A stretch of DNA of 64,000 nucleotides, taken from assembly GCF_040683095.1 (NCBI RefSeq), contig NZ_JBFBCI010000032.1, forward strand, positions 1-64,000, given 5' to 3'. Under the pieces are notes generated by a model. That model saw nothing but the letters and a program-made list of their open reading frames with translations, had not been told where the DNA came from and did not search any database. The translations under genes and the position numbers were made by a program. The DNA comes from Sphaerisporangium sp040683095 (GTDB lineage Bacteria > Actinomycetota > Actinomycetes > Streptosporangiales > Streptosporangiaceae). Positions 24,328 through 31,595 of this stretch are shown here, in pieces; positions within the stretch are counted from its first letter, which is position 1; each line of letters begins with the position of its first letter.

Positions 24328-25809
24328 TCAGGCCGAGAAGAGCTCCGCGGCGGCCTGGGCGTTGGCGCGGGCGGCCCCGTAGGTCGCGATGTAGGTCGCC
24401 GCCGGCGGGCGCCAGATCGGCAGGCCCATCTCCACGACGGTCGCGTCCGGCCGTCCGGCCAGCAGCGCCGAGACGATGTCCTGGCTCGCCCGGTGCCGGT
24501 GCGCGTCCTTCACCACGATGACCAGCGAGCGCCCGATGGCCTGTTCCAGCAGGCTCGTCGCGTCGGCGTCGTCCGGCTTGACCCGGGCGATCTCGGCGTC
24601 CGGCAGCCACGGGGCGAAGCCCCACGGCACGTCGCCGACCGCGATCGTGGGCGGGGTCTCGACCTCGACCACGAACGGGTTGACCAGAGGGGCGGCCGTG
24701 CCGGACACGCTCACCGCGCGGCGGGCAGCGGTGAGGCCGATCACGTTGCCGTCCCGAGGGACCTCGCGCGGCAGCGAGAACCAGCCGCGCAGCCGGGCGA
24801 CGCGCTCGGCGGACTCCTCCAGGCGGGCCAGCGGCAGCCGCCCGTCGCGCACGGCCGCCACGATCTCGGCCTTGACCTCCTGGATCTGCTCGCGCGTCGG
24901 CAGCGGGCCGAGGCACAGCAGGTCCGACCCCGCGGCCAGCGAGAGCACCGCGCCCCCGCCGAGCCCCACGCTCTTGGTGATCGCGTGCATGTCCAGGGCG
25001 TCGGAGATCACCACGCCGTCGAATCCGAGCTCACCCCTGAGGAGCTCGGTCAACGCGGGGGCCGAGAGCGTGGCGGGGTCCGTACCGGTCAGGTAGGGCA
25101 CGCGCACGTGAGCGGTCATGACGGACTTCGTGCCCGCCTCGATCGCGGCCCTGAACGGCACCAGCTCGCGCTCCCACAGGACCTCGCGGGAGACGTCGAC
25201 CATGGGGATCTCCAGGTGGGAGTCCTGGCGGGTCGCGCCGTGCCCCGGGAAGTGCTTGACGCAGGCCGCCACGCCCGCGTCCTGGAGCCCCGCCACGGCG
25301 GCCACGGTGTGCCGCGACACCAGGCCGGGGTCGGATCCGAACGAACGGGTGCCGATGACGGGGTTGTCGTCCGCAGTGTTGACGTCCGCGTCCGGAGCCA
25401 TGTCCAGATTGATACCGCACCGGGCGAGGTCGTCGCCGATCGCGCGGTACACCCGGCGGGTCAGCTCGACGTCGTCCACGGCCCCGAGCGCTGCGTTGCC
25501 CGGGTACGGGCTGCCGACGTGGTAGGCGAGCCGGGTGACGTCGCCTCCTTCCTCGTCAAGGGAGATGACCGGGTCGCCCGCGCCGCGGAGCCGGCTGGTC
25601 AGGGCGAGAAGCTGTTCGGGCCCCTCGACGTTGAACCCGAAGAGCGTGACGCCGCCGAGACCGCCGGCGAGCTCATCAAGTATCCAGTCGGGAGCGGTGG
25701 TGCCGGGGAAGGCCGCGAGCAGCGTTCCGGCCGCGAGGCGGTGCAGACCCCGATCGCCGTCCACAGAGAACTCGCCCTGGGAGGACGCGCCCGCGGAGAA
25801 CTCAGACAT
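24328..25809 (-). CDS. glycoside hydrolase family 3, beta-N-acetylhexosaminidase-like
   Basis: 493 residues. The NagZ-type signature KHFPGHGATRQDSH carries the His/Asp pair used as general acid/base. The nucleophile Asp lies in VVISDALDMHA. LDEEGGDVTRL is another substrate-site segment. A C-terminal domain beyond residue 340 (SVSGTAAPLVNPFVVEVE onward) matches longer actinobacterial members. No signal peptide is seen, so it probably acts in the cytoplasm on imported oligosaccharides such as chitobiose-type or muropeptide sugars. It is last in the operon binding protein, permease, permease, GH3, which supports a role in amino-sugar use. Confidence 0.88.
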   Translation of the reverse strand: MSEFSAGASSQGEFSVDGDRGLHRLAAGTLLAAFPGTTAPDWILDELAGGLGGVTLFGFNVEGPEQLLALTSRLRGAGDPVISLDEEGGDVTRLAYHVGSPYPGNAALGAVDDVELTRRVYRAIGDDLARCGINLDMAPDADVNTADDNPVIGTRSFGSDPGLVSRHTVAAVAGLQDAGVAACVKHFPGHGATRQDSHLEIPMVDVSREVLWERELVPFRAAIEAGTKSVMTAHVRVPYLTGTDPATLSAPALTELLRGELGFDGVVISDALDMHAITKSVGLGGGAVLSLAAGSDLLCLGPLPTREQIQEVKAEIVAAVRDGRLPLARLEESAERVARLRGWFSLPREVPRDGNVIGLTAARRAVSVSGTAAPLVNPFVVEVETPPTIAVGDVPWGFAPWLPDAEIARVKPDDADATSLLEQAIGRSLVIVVKDAHRHRASQDIVSALLAGRPDATVVEMGLPIWRPPAATYIATYGAARANAQAAAELFSA

Positions 25810-25854
25810 GGCGATATTCGACTCCTTAGCTCAAAGGTGGGAAGGCGGGGAACG

Positions 25855-26706
25855 TCAGCCCTTCACGGCGCCGGCGACCAGACCGGAGACCATGCGCCGC
25901 TGCACCAGCAGGAAGAAGACGATGACCGGGATGGTCATCAGCGTCGAGGCGGCCATGATGCCGCCCCAGTCCGTCGAGCGCTGGCTGGTGAAGAACTGCA
26001 ACGCGACGGGCATCGTGTAGTTGCCCTGGTCGTTGATCAGCGTCAGCGCGAAGACGAGCTCGTTCCACGCGGTGATGAACGAGAAGATGCTCGTCGCCAC
26101 CAGGCCGGGGGCGACCAGCGGGAAGAGCACCCTCCAGAAGGTGACGAAGCGGCCGGCGCCGTCGATGGCCGCCGCCTCCTCCAGCTCCTTGGGCACCGCG
26201 GCGACGAACGTCCGCAGCATCCAGATCGCGAATGGGAGCGTGAAGCCCACGTTCACGATGATCAGCCCGACGAGCTGGTCGTACAGTCCGAGCCGCTTGA
26301 CCATGAGGAACAGCGGGATCAGCAGCGCCTCGGCCGGCACCATCTGCACGATCAGCAGGAGGATCAGGAAGCTCGTGCGGAACCGGAAGCGGAAGCGCGA
26401 CACGGCGGTGGCGGCGAGCAGCGCGAAGACCGCGCCGATCAGCACCGTGCCGAGCGCGACGATGGCGCTGTTGGACAGGTAGCGCCAGATGGAGTGGCCC
26501 GCCACACCCTGGGTGAGCACCCGCGACACGTGGTCCATGGTCGGCGCGAGCGGAAACGGGATGAACCGGGTGGTGAAGATCTCGTCGTTGGGCTTGAACG
26601 CGGTCGCGACCATCCAGTAGACAGGGAACACCGCGAACAGGAAGATCACGATGGCGGCGGTGTTCAGCCCGGACGCCTTGACCCGCTTGACGGTTTGCGG
26701 CTTCAT
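25855..26706 (-). CDS. carbohydrate ABC transporter permease (MalG type)
   Basis: 283 residues with six membrane segments. The EAA loop reads ELEEAAAIDGAGRFVTFWRVLFPLVAPGL, the MalG-type contact for the ATPase. It resembles DasC/NgcG-like permeases for chitobiose or N-acetylglucosamine, but specificity lies with the binding protein. The start at 26706 overlaps the stop of the preceding permease gene by 4 nt. No ATPase gene is in the operon; such CUT1 systems in actinomycetes usually share an MsiK-like ATPase encoded elsewhere. Confidence 0.92.
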   Translation of the reverse strand: MKPQTVKRVKASGLNTAAIVIFLFAVFPVYWMVATAFKPNDEIFTTRFIPFPLAPTMDHVSRVLTQGVAGHSIWRYLSNSAIVALGTVLIGAVFALLAATAVSRFRFRFRTSFLILLLIVQMVPAEALLIPLFLMVKRLGLYDQLVGLIIVNVGFTLPFAIWMLRTFVAAVPKELEEAAAIDGAGRFVTFWRVLFPLVAPGLVATSIFSFITAWNELVFALTLINDQGNYTMPVALQFFTSQRSTDWGGIMAASTLMTIPVIVFFLLVQRRMVSGLVAGAVKG

Positions 26707-27725
26707 CGCACGTCCGCCTCCGTTCGCACGATCTGCCGGACGTACACGGCCGTGATGACGAGCATGATTACGGTCAGGATGACCGCGATGGCGGCGCCGA
26801 AGCCCATCTTCGGAGGCGCGCTGAACGCCTCGGTGTAGGCCCACAGCGACAGGTTGAACGCCTCCCGGTTGGTGGTGCCGCCGGCCAGCACGTATAGCTG
26901 GGTGAACACCTTGAAGTCCCAGATGATCGAGAGCACCAGCAGGACGGAGAACACCGGCTTCAGCAGCGGGAAGGTGATCCTCCTGAAGGTGACTGCCGCC
27001 GACGACCCGTCCACCCGCGCGGCCTCGTACAGCTCCGACGGGATGCTCTTGAGACCCGCCAGCACCGACACCGCGATGAACGGGAACGACGCCCAGACGA
27101 CCGCGATGACCAGCACGACGTAGATCGTCGAGGGGGCGTTCAGCCAGGGCTGGCCCGACCAGTCCGACCGTCCGAAGATCAGGTTGGACAGGCCGTCGGG
27201 CAGGAGGTTGAGCGACCAGTTCACCACGCCCGCGTCGGAGTCGAACAGCCACTTCCAGATGATCGCCGTGGCGGTGGGCGGGGTGGCCCAGGCGGCCATG
27301 ATGCCGACCACGAGGAACGTCGACATCTTGCGCCCGAGCTTGTTCAGCAGCAGGCCGACCAGCGTGCCGAGGATCAGCGTCAGCGCGACGGTGACCACGG
27401 CGAACACGACGGTGTTGCGCAGCGAGGTCCAGAACAGGTCCGAGGCGAGGACGTCGGAGTAGTTCTGCGCCCCGAGGAACTCGGCGGGCTGCGGGTTGGG
27501 CCGGATCTGGCGCAGTCCCACCTTGTGGAAGGACATGTCGACCATCTGGTACAGCGGGTAGAGCAGGAGGATCGCGATGACCAGGAGACCCGGGACGAGC
27601 AGCACGTAGGGGACGACCCAGGTGGGGAGCCCGCTACGGCGGGGCGGCGGCTGGTGGGAACGGCGCCGCGCCGGGGCGGAGGGGTTGCCTCCGTCCCGGG
27701 CGACCGTTGACGTCTGCGCCATCAT
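26703..27725 (-). CDS. carbohydrate ABC transporter permease (MalF type)
   Basis: 340 residues with about six membrane segments after a basic, Pro/Ser-rich N-terminal tail. The EAA loop reads ELYEAARVDGSSAAVTFRRITFPLLKPV. It pairs with the MalG-type permease next to it. Two adjacent ATG codons (27725 and 27722) open the gene; the first overlaps the TAA of the binding-protein gene by one base, so translation is coupled. Confidence 0.92.
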   Translation of the reverse strand: MMAQTSTVARDGGNPSAPARRRSHQPPPRRSGLPTWVVPYVLLVPGLLVIAILLLYPLYQMVDMSFHKVGLRQIRPNPQPAEFLGAQNYSDVLASDLFWTSLRNTVVFAVVTVALTLILGTLVGLLLNKLGRKMSTFLVVGIMAAWATPPTATAIIWKWLFDSDAGVVNWSLNLLPDGLSNLIFGRSDWSGQPWLNAPSTIYVVLVIAVVWASFPFIAVSVLAGLKSIPSELYEAARVDGSSAAVTFRRITFPLLKPVFSVLLVLSIIWDFKVFTQLYVLAGGTTNREAFNLSLWAYTEAFSAPPKMGFGAAIAVILTVIMLVITAVYVRQIVRTEADVR

Positions 27726-29062
27726 TACTGCTGGTTCAGGATGGTCTCGAGCTCGGTGTTCGCGTCGGCGAGGGCCGTGTCGGCGTTCTTCTTGCCCTCG
27801 ATGACGGCGCGGGCCGCGTTCTGGAGCACGGCCTTGGTGTCGTTGGCCTCGGCCCAGTTCGGGGAGGCCGGGAAGCCCTTGGCGACCTTGAAGGTCTCGG
27901 CGAACGGCGCCTGGACCGGGTCGCTGGCGTACTCGGCCAGGGCGTCCGGGTACAGCGGCAGCAGGCCGCCGTCCTTGGCGTACCGCGTGCCGAACTCCTT
28001 GCCGGCGGCGAGCTTCAGGTACTCGGCGGCGAGCTCGGGGTTCTTGGCGTCCTTCCAGATGGCGATGTCGTTGCCGCCCTGGAAGGCCGGGGCCGGGCCG
28101 CTGCCCTCCTTGTTGGGCAGGGAGAAGAAGGCCATCTTGTCCTCTCCCACCTTGCCCTTGCTCTGCTCCTTGATGGTGGCGATGTCCCACCCGCCGGTCA
28201 CGTACATGCCGACCTTGCCGGCGGCGAAGCGCTGGGCGATGTCCACCGAGTTCTGGCTGAGGCGGCCCTTACCGGACACCCCGTCCTTGGCGACCAGGTC
28301 GGTGTAGAACTGGAAGCCCTCCTTGAAGCCGGGCTCGGTCAGCTTGCCGACCCACTTGCCGCCCTCGAAGGCCGCGAAGTCGCCGCCGGCCGACCAGACG
28401 AAGGGCGACAGCGACATGTTGGCGTCGGACCCGCCGTTGAAGGCGAAGCCGTCGACGTCCTTGCCCTTCTTCTCGACGATCTTCTTGCCTGCGGCCACCA
28501 GCTCGTCCCAGGTCTTGGGCGGCTGGATGCCGAGCTCGTCGAACCAGTCCTTGCGGTACAGAACGGCGCGGGTGCCGCCCCCCCACGGCGCGGCATAGAT
28601 CTTGCCGTCGATGGTCTCGTAGCCCCACAGGTTCTGCGGGATCTGCTGGAAGTCCGGGGTGGACTTGGTGATCTCCGTGATGTCCGCCAGGGCGTCCTGG
28701 GCGACCCACGCGGCGACCTGGTCGTTGCCGAACTCGGTGACGTCCGGGCCCTCGCCGCCGGCCAGCGCGGCGGTCCACTTCTTCTGCGCGTCCGGCCACG
28801 GGATCCACTGGAGGTTGACCTCGGCGCCGGTCTGCTCCTTGAACTTGGCGTCCAGGTCGGTCATGTACTTGGTCTGGACGTCGTTGGGCGCGCCCAGCCG
28901 CCAGACGGTGAGGGTCTGGCCGGCGAACTTGGGACCGGAGGCGGCCGCCGACGCCTGGGGGGCTTCGGTCTTGGCGGGCTCACTGCCACCACCACACGCG
29001 GCGACACCAATGGCGAGAACGGCGGTCGTGGCCGTCGTGGCAGCGATCTTTCCGAATTTCAC
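27725..29062 (-). CDS. sugar ABC transporter substrate-binding lipoprotein (DasA/NgcE-like)
   Basis: 445 residues. A lipoprotein signal peptide ends in LAIGVAAC (Cys near residue 23), followed by a Ser/Ala/Pro linker and a solute-binding fold of family 1 (LTVWRLGAPNDVQTKYMTDLDAKFKEQTG; WGGGTRAVLYRKDWFDELG; AAGKVGMYVTGGWDIA; FQGGNDIAIWKDAKN). It captures the sugar outside the membrane and delivers it to the two permeases. The start is GTG 29062 with GGGAGAA upstream. It is divergent from a ROK repressor, with an operator candidate between them. A chitobiose or GlcNAc substrate is suggested only by the GH3 neighbour. Confidence 0.9.
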   Translation of the reverse strand: MKFGKIAATTATTAVLAIGVAACGGGSEPAKTEAPQASAAASGPKFAGQTLTVWRLGAPNDVQTKYMTDLDAKFKEQTGAEVNLQWIPWPDAQKKWTAALAGGEGPDVTEFGNDQVAAWVAQDALADITEITKSTPDFQQIPQNLWGYETIDGKIYAAPWGGGTRAVLYRKDWFDELGIQPPKTWDELVAAGKKIVEKKGKDVDGFAFNGGSDANMSLSPFVWSAGGDFAAFEGGKWVGKLTEPGFKEGFQFYTDLVAKDGVSGKGRLSQNSVDIAQRFAAGKVGMYVTGGWDIATIKEQSKGKVGEDKMAFFSLPNKEGSGPAPAFQGGNDIAIWKDAKNPELAAEYLKLAAGKEFGTRYAKDGGLLPLYPDALAEYASDPVQAPFAETFKVAKGFPASPNWAEANDTKAVLQNAARAVIEGKKNADTALADANTELETILNQQ

Positions 29063-29209
29063 GTTTGGGTTCTCCCTTCTCGGCTTCGCGTCGGGCTCGC
29101 GCTCATCTAAAGGTGCACGTCAGGTGCCGTGTACCTGGCGAAGGGCGCCATCCTCGTGCTCTGCGCTCGACATCCCGAGGCCTGATCGCTTGCCTGCGGG
29201 GTGACTGCG

Positions 29210-29237
29210 GCTAAACTAACAAGAAACTTTCTTAAAA
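29210..29237. promoter_or_regulatory. ROK-box-like sequence, copy B, with AAGAAACTTTCTT palindrome
   Basis: GCTAAACTAACA followed by the perfect palindrome AAGAAA-C-TTTCTT (29221-29233), in the divergent region between the sugar-binding-protein gene and the ROK gene. It matches copy A at 21.1 kb, and probably represses both divergent genes when bound. Confidence 0.6.
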
Positions 29238-29279
29238 GAAACGCCCGTTAGCGGATCGTGACGAGAGGGGCCCGACCCC

Positions 29280-30728
29280 ATGCCCAGACGACACCCCGGG
29301 ACACCCCGGCTACTGCGTCAGCTCAACGACCGCGCCGCGCTGGAACTATTGCTCTCCAAAGGCCCGCTGACCCGGGCCGAACTGGGGGAGTACACAGGAC
29401 TTTCCAAGGTCACCTCCGGTCAGCTCCTCGCGCGGCTGGAGGACCGGGGACTTGTGGCCGTCTCGGGAGAACGCCCCGGCGGCCGCGGGCCCAACGCCGC
29501 GCTCTACGCGGTGGTCCCCTCCAGTGCGTACGTCGTGGGGCTCGAAGTGTTACCGGAAAGTGTCACCGCGGGCGTCGCGGACATCACCGGCGAGATCATC
29601 GCCGAGGTGACCGTCGACCCCGAAGAGAGCGGCGAGCCCGTCAAGACCGTGCACAACGCGGTGCGCCGTGTGTGCGACTCGGCCAACGTCAGCCTGTCCC
29701 GGCTGCGCGCGCTGGTCATCGGCACGCGCGGCGTCGTCGACCCGCGCACGGGCGACGTGCGCTTCTCCTTCGACCTGCCCTCCTGGCACGCCGGAGTGCT
29801 CGACGACCTGCGGGCCACGTTCGGGTCGTCGGTCATGATCGAGAACGATGTGAACCTCGCCGCGCTGGCCGAGCACGCGTACGGCGTGGCGCGCGGGGTC
29901 GACGACTTCGTCCTCGTCTGGGCCGGGATCGGGCAGGGGCTCGGCGTCATGCTCGGGTCCCGCCTGCACCGCGGGTTCACCGGAGGCGCGGGCGAGATCG
30001 GCTGGCTCCCGGTGCCCGGGGAGCCGCTGCCCATCGACGTCAACGAGCCGCAGTCCGGCTCCTTCCAACGCCTGGTGGGCACCGCCGCCGTAACCGAACT
30101 CGCCACCACCCACGGCCTCCCCACCATCCAGGACGTGCCGGCCACCCAGGACGGCTCGGCTACCCAGGACATGTCGGCTGCGCAGGACATGTCGGCTGCG
30201 CAGGGCGTGTCCGATTCCCAGGGCGTGTCCGCCGCCCACGGTCTCGCCGCCTCTCACGACGTCCCGGGTGCCCCCGCCCTCTCCGGCTCGCACGACGTCC
30301 CCGAGGTTCCCGGCCTCCCCGCCGTCCCGCCTCTTGCCGTTTCCCACGAGGTCCCCGACGAGGTCCCCGACCTTCCCGGTACCCACCCGCCGCGCCGCGC
30401 CGCGCAGTCCTCCGCCGAACTCGTGTCCGCGGCCGTCGCGGCCGGTCAGGAGGACTTCCTGGACGAGCTGGCGCGGCGGCTGGCGATCGGCGTCGCGGCC
30501 GTCACCGTCGTGCTCGACCCCGGGCTGGTCGTCCTCAGCGGCGACGTCGGCCGCGCGGGCGGGCGCGCCCTCGCTGGCAGGATCGAAAAGGCGGTAGCCG
30601 AAATCTGCCCCAGCCGCCCCCGAGTGACGGTCACCGAAGTCAAAGGCAACCCCGTCCTGAGGGGCGCCGTAACCGCAGCCCTGGAACAAGCCCGAGAAGA
30701 AGTCTTCAGCAGCACCGTGGACACCTGA
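29280..30728 (+). CDS. ROK family regulator with an 18-bp-repeat insertion
   Basis: 482 residues, about 90 longer than its paralogue at 21.2 kb. The winged helix (PRLLRQLNDRAALELLLSKG; LSKVTSGQLLARLEDRGLV) and ROK domain (IGTRGVVDPRTGDV; ENDVNLAALAEHAYG; GGAGEIGWLPVPG) are intact. From about residue 282 to 359 thirteen hexapeptide units (TIQDVP, ATQDGS, ATQDMS, AAQDMS ...) interrupt the ROK domain before the last conserved part (EDFLDELARRLAIGVAAVTVVLDPGLVVLSG). It is divergent from the sugar transporter and is the most likely repressor of it. The insertion falls where the paralogue has about ten variable residues, so it probably forms a surface loop. Confidence 0.9.
   Translation: MPRRHPGTPRLLRQLNDRAALELLLSKGPLTRAELGEYTGLSKVTSGQLLARLEDRGLVAVSGERPGGRGPNAALYAVVPSSAYVVGLEVLPESVTAGVADITGEIIAEVTVDPEESGEPVKTVHNAVRRVCDSANVSLSRLRALVIGTRGVVDPRTGDVRFSFDLPSWHAGVLDDLRATFGSSVMIENDVNLAALAEHAYGVARGVDDFVLVWAGIGQGLGVMLGSRLHRGFTGGAGEIGWLPVPGEPLPIDVNEPQSGSFQRLVGTAAVTELATTHGLPTIQDVPATQDGSATQDMSAAQDMSAAQGVSDSQGVSAAHGLAASHDVPGAPALSGSHDVPEVPGLPAVPPLAVSHEVPDEVPDLPGTHPPRRAAQSSAELVSAAVAAGQEDFLDELARRLAIGVAAVTVVLDPGLVVLSGDVGRAGGRALAGRIEKAVAEICPSRPRVTVTEVKGNPVLRGAVTAALEQAREEVFSSTVDT
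30123..30356 (+). repeat. thirteen 18-bp in-frame tandem repeats
   Basis: Period 18 bp, best preserved at 30141-30230 (consensus GCNRCNCAGGRCRTGTCN), decaying toward 30356. It encodes hexapeptides of the type A-[ATS]-[QH]-D-[VM]-[SP]. Two central units share 15 of 18 bases with their neighbours. This is a minisatellite inside the ROK gene. Confidence 0.8.
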
Positions 30729-30813
30729 TCCCCGCGTCCGCGCCTTCCTTCGCGGCGAATTCTCCACGTTGGGGGACGGGAAGTACGGGCGGCGGCGGGG
30801 GCGCCGGTCGACC

Positions 30814-30819
30814 TACACT
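30814..30819 (+). promoter_or_regulatory. putative -10 box of vanX-like gene
   Basis: TACACT about 50 nt before the proposed start; the only TANNNT box well placed in the 139-bp gap after the ROK gene. Confidence 0.3.
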
Positions 30820-30867
30820 TCCCAGGGCTTTCACAGTCGGGGTGCGCGTTTTGCCGAGTCCTGACCG

Positions 30868-31554
30868 ATGCGTGGATGTCGCCTTGTGCGAGACTTGCTC
30901 GTCGTGCATGACATCGTGCTGATTTCTGACCCTCGCGTGACCTCGATCGCCGTGGAGGAGAACGGGGAGGCTCTGGTCGACGTCCGGGGCGTCCTGGCGG
31001 TCGACGGCATGCTGGCCGACCCGCAGGGCGCCTTCGCGCACCTGCGGGAGGGCGTGCTGGCCCGGCTCGTGGACGCCCAGCGGGCGCTCCCGTTCGGGTA
31101 CCGGCTGCTCGTGGTCGAGGGCTACCGTCCCGTGGTGCTCCAGAAGCGGATTTTCGAGGAGTACAAGGACGAGCTCCGGGTGGCATATCCAGAAATGTCG
31201 CCTGCGGAGTTGCATGTGGCCGCCAGCCGGTACGTGTCCCCGGTCGAGGTCGCGCCGCACACCGCGGGTGCCGCGGTGGACCTGACGCTGGCCACCGACG
31301 ACGGGACCGCGCTCGACATGGGCACCGCGGTGAACGCCACCCCCGAGCAGAGTGACGGCGCCTGCTACACGGCCGCGCCCAACATCTCGGCCGAGGCCCG
31401 CGACCACCGGAAGATCCTCGGCAGCGCCCTCGAAAGCGCCGGCCTGGTGAACTACCCCACCGAGTGGTGGCACTGGTCCTACGGCGACCGCTACTGGGCC
31501 CTGACCACCAACACCCCCACCGCCCTCTACGGCCCTCGCCCCTACCCCTTCTGA
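30868..31554 (+). CDS. D-alanyl-D-alanine dipeptidase (VanX/DdpX type, M15D)
   Basis: 228 residues. Zinc ligands and catalytic groups are visible: APHTAGAAVDL (His and Asp of the SxHxxGxAxD motif), EWWHW (catalytic Glu and third His ligand), and EGYRP (conserved Arg). It cleaves D-Ala-D-Ala dipeptide, either as part of wall recycling or, in glycopeptide-resistance clusters, to favour D-Ala-D-Lac. No vanH, vanA or vanRS genes are next to it, so recycling or a secondary role is more likely. The N-terminus is uncertain: GTG codons at 30886 and 30904 are alternatives to ATG 30868. No signal peptide. Confidence 0.85.
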   Translation: MRGCRLVRDLLVVHDIVLISDPRVTSIAVEENGEALVDVRGVLAVDGMLADPQGAFAHLREGVLARLVDAQRALPFGYRLLVVEGYRPVVLQKRIFEEYKDELRVAYPEMSPAELHVAASRYVSPVEVAPHTAGAAVDLTLATDDGTALDMGTAVNATPEQSDGACYTAAPNISAEARDHRKILGSALESAGLVNYPTEWWHWSYGDRYWALTTNTPTALYGPRPYPF

Positions 31555-31595
31555 CCACCCCTCCGCCCTTACCAGGCCGGACTCACGCCTTTCGG

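Noticed and set aside
24250..26838. An 862-codon open frame on the plus strand across the GH3 and permease genes.
   Set aside because: Antisense shadow of well-recognised proteins; sequence is rich in His/Arg/Gly/Glu with no domain.
29063..29279. DasR-type operator before the sugar-binding-protein gene.
   Set aside because: No TGGTCTAGACCA-like sequence is present; the AAGAAACTTTCTT palindrome fits a ROK site better.
30868..31554. Vancomycin-resistance cluster.
   Set aside because: Only a VanX-like dipeptidase is present; no vanH, vanA or vanS/vanR genes flank it, so resistance is not supported.
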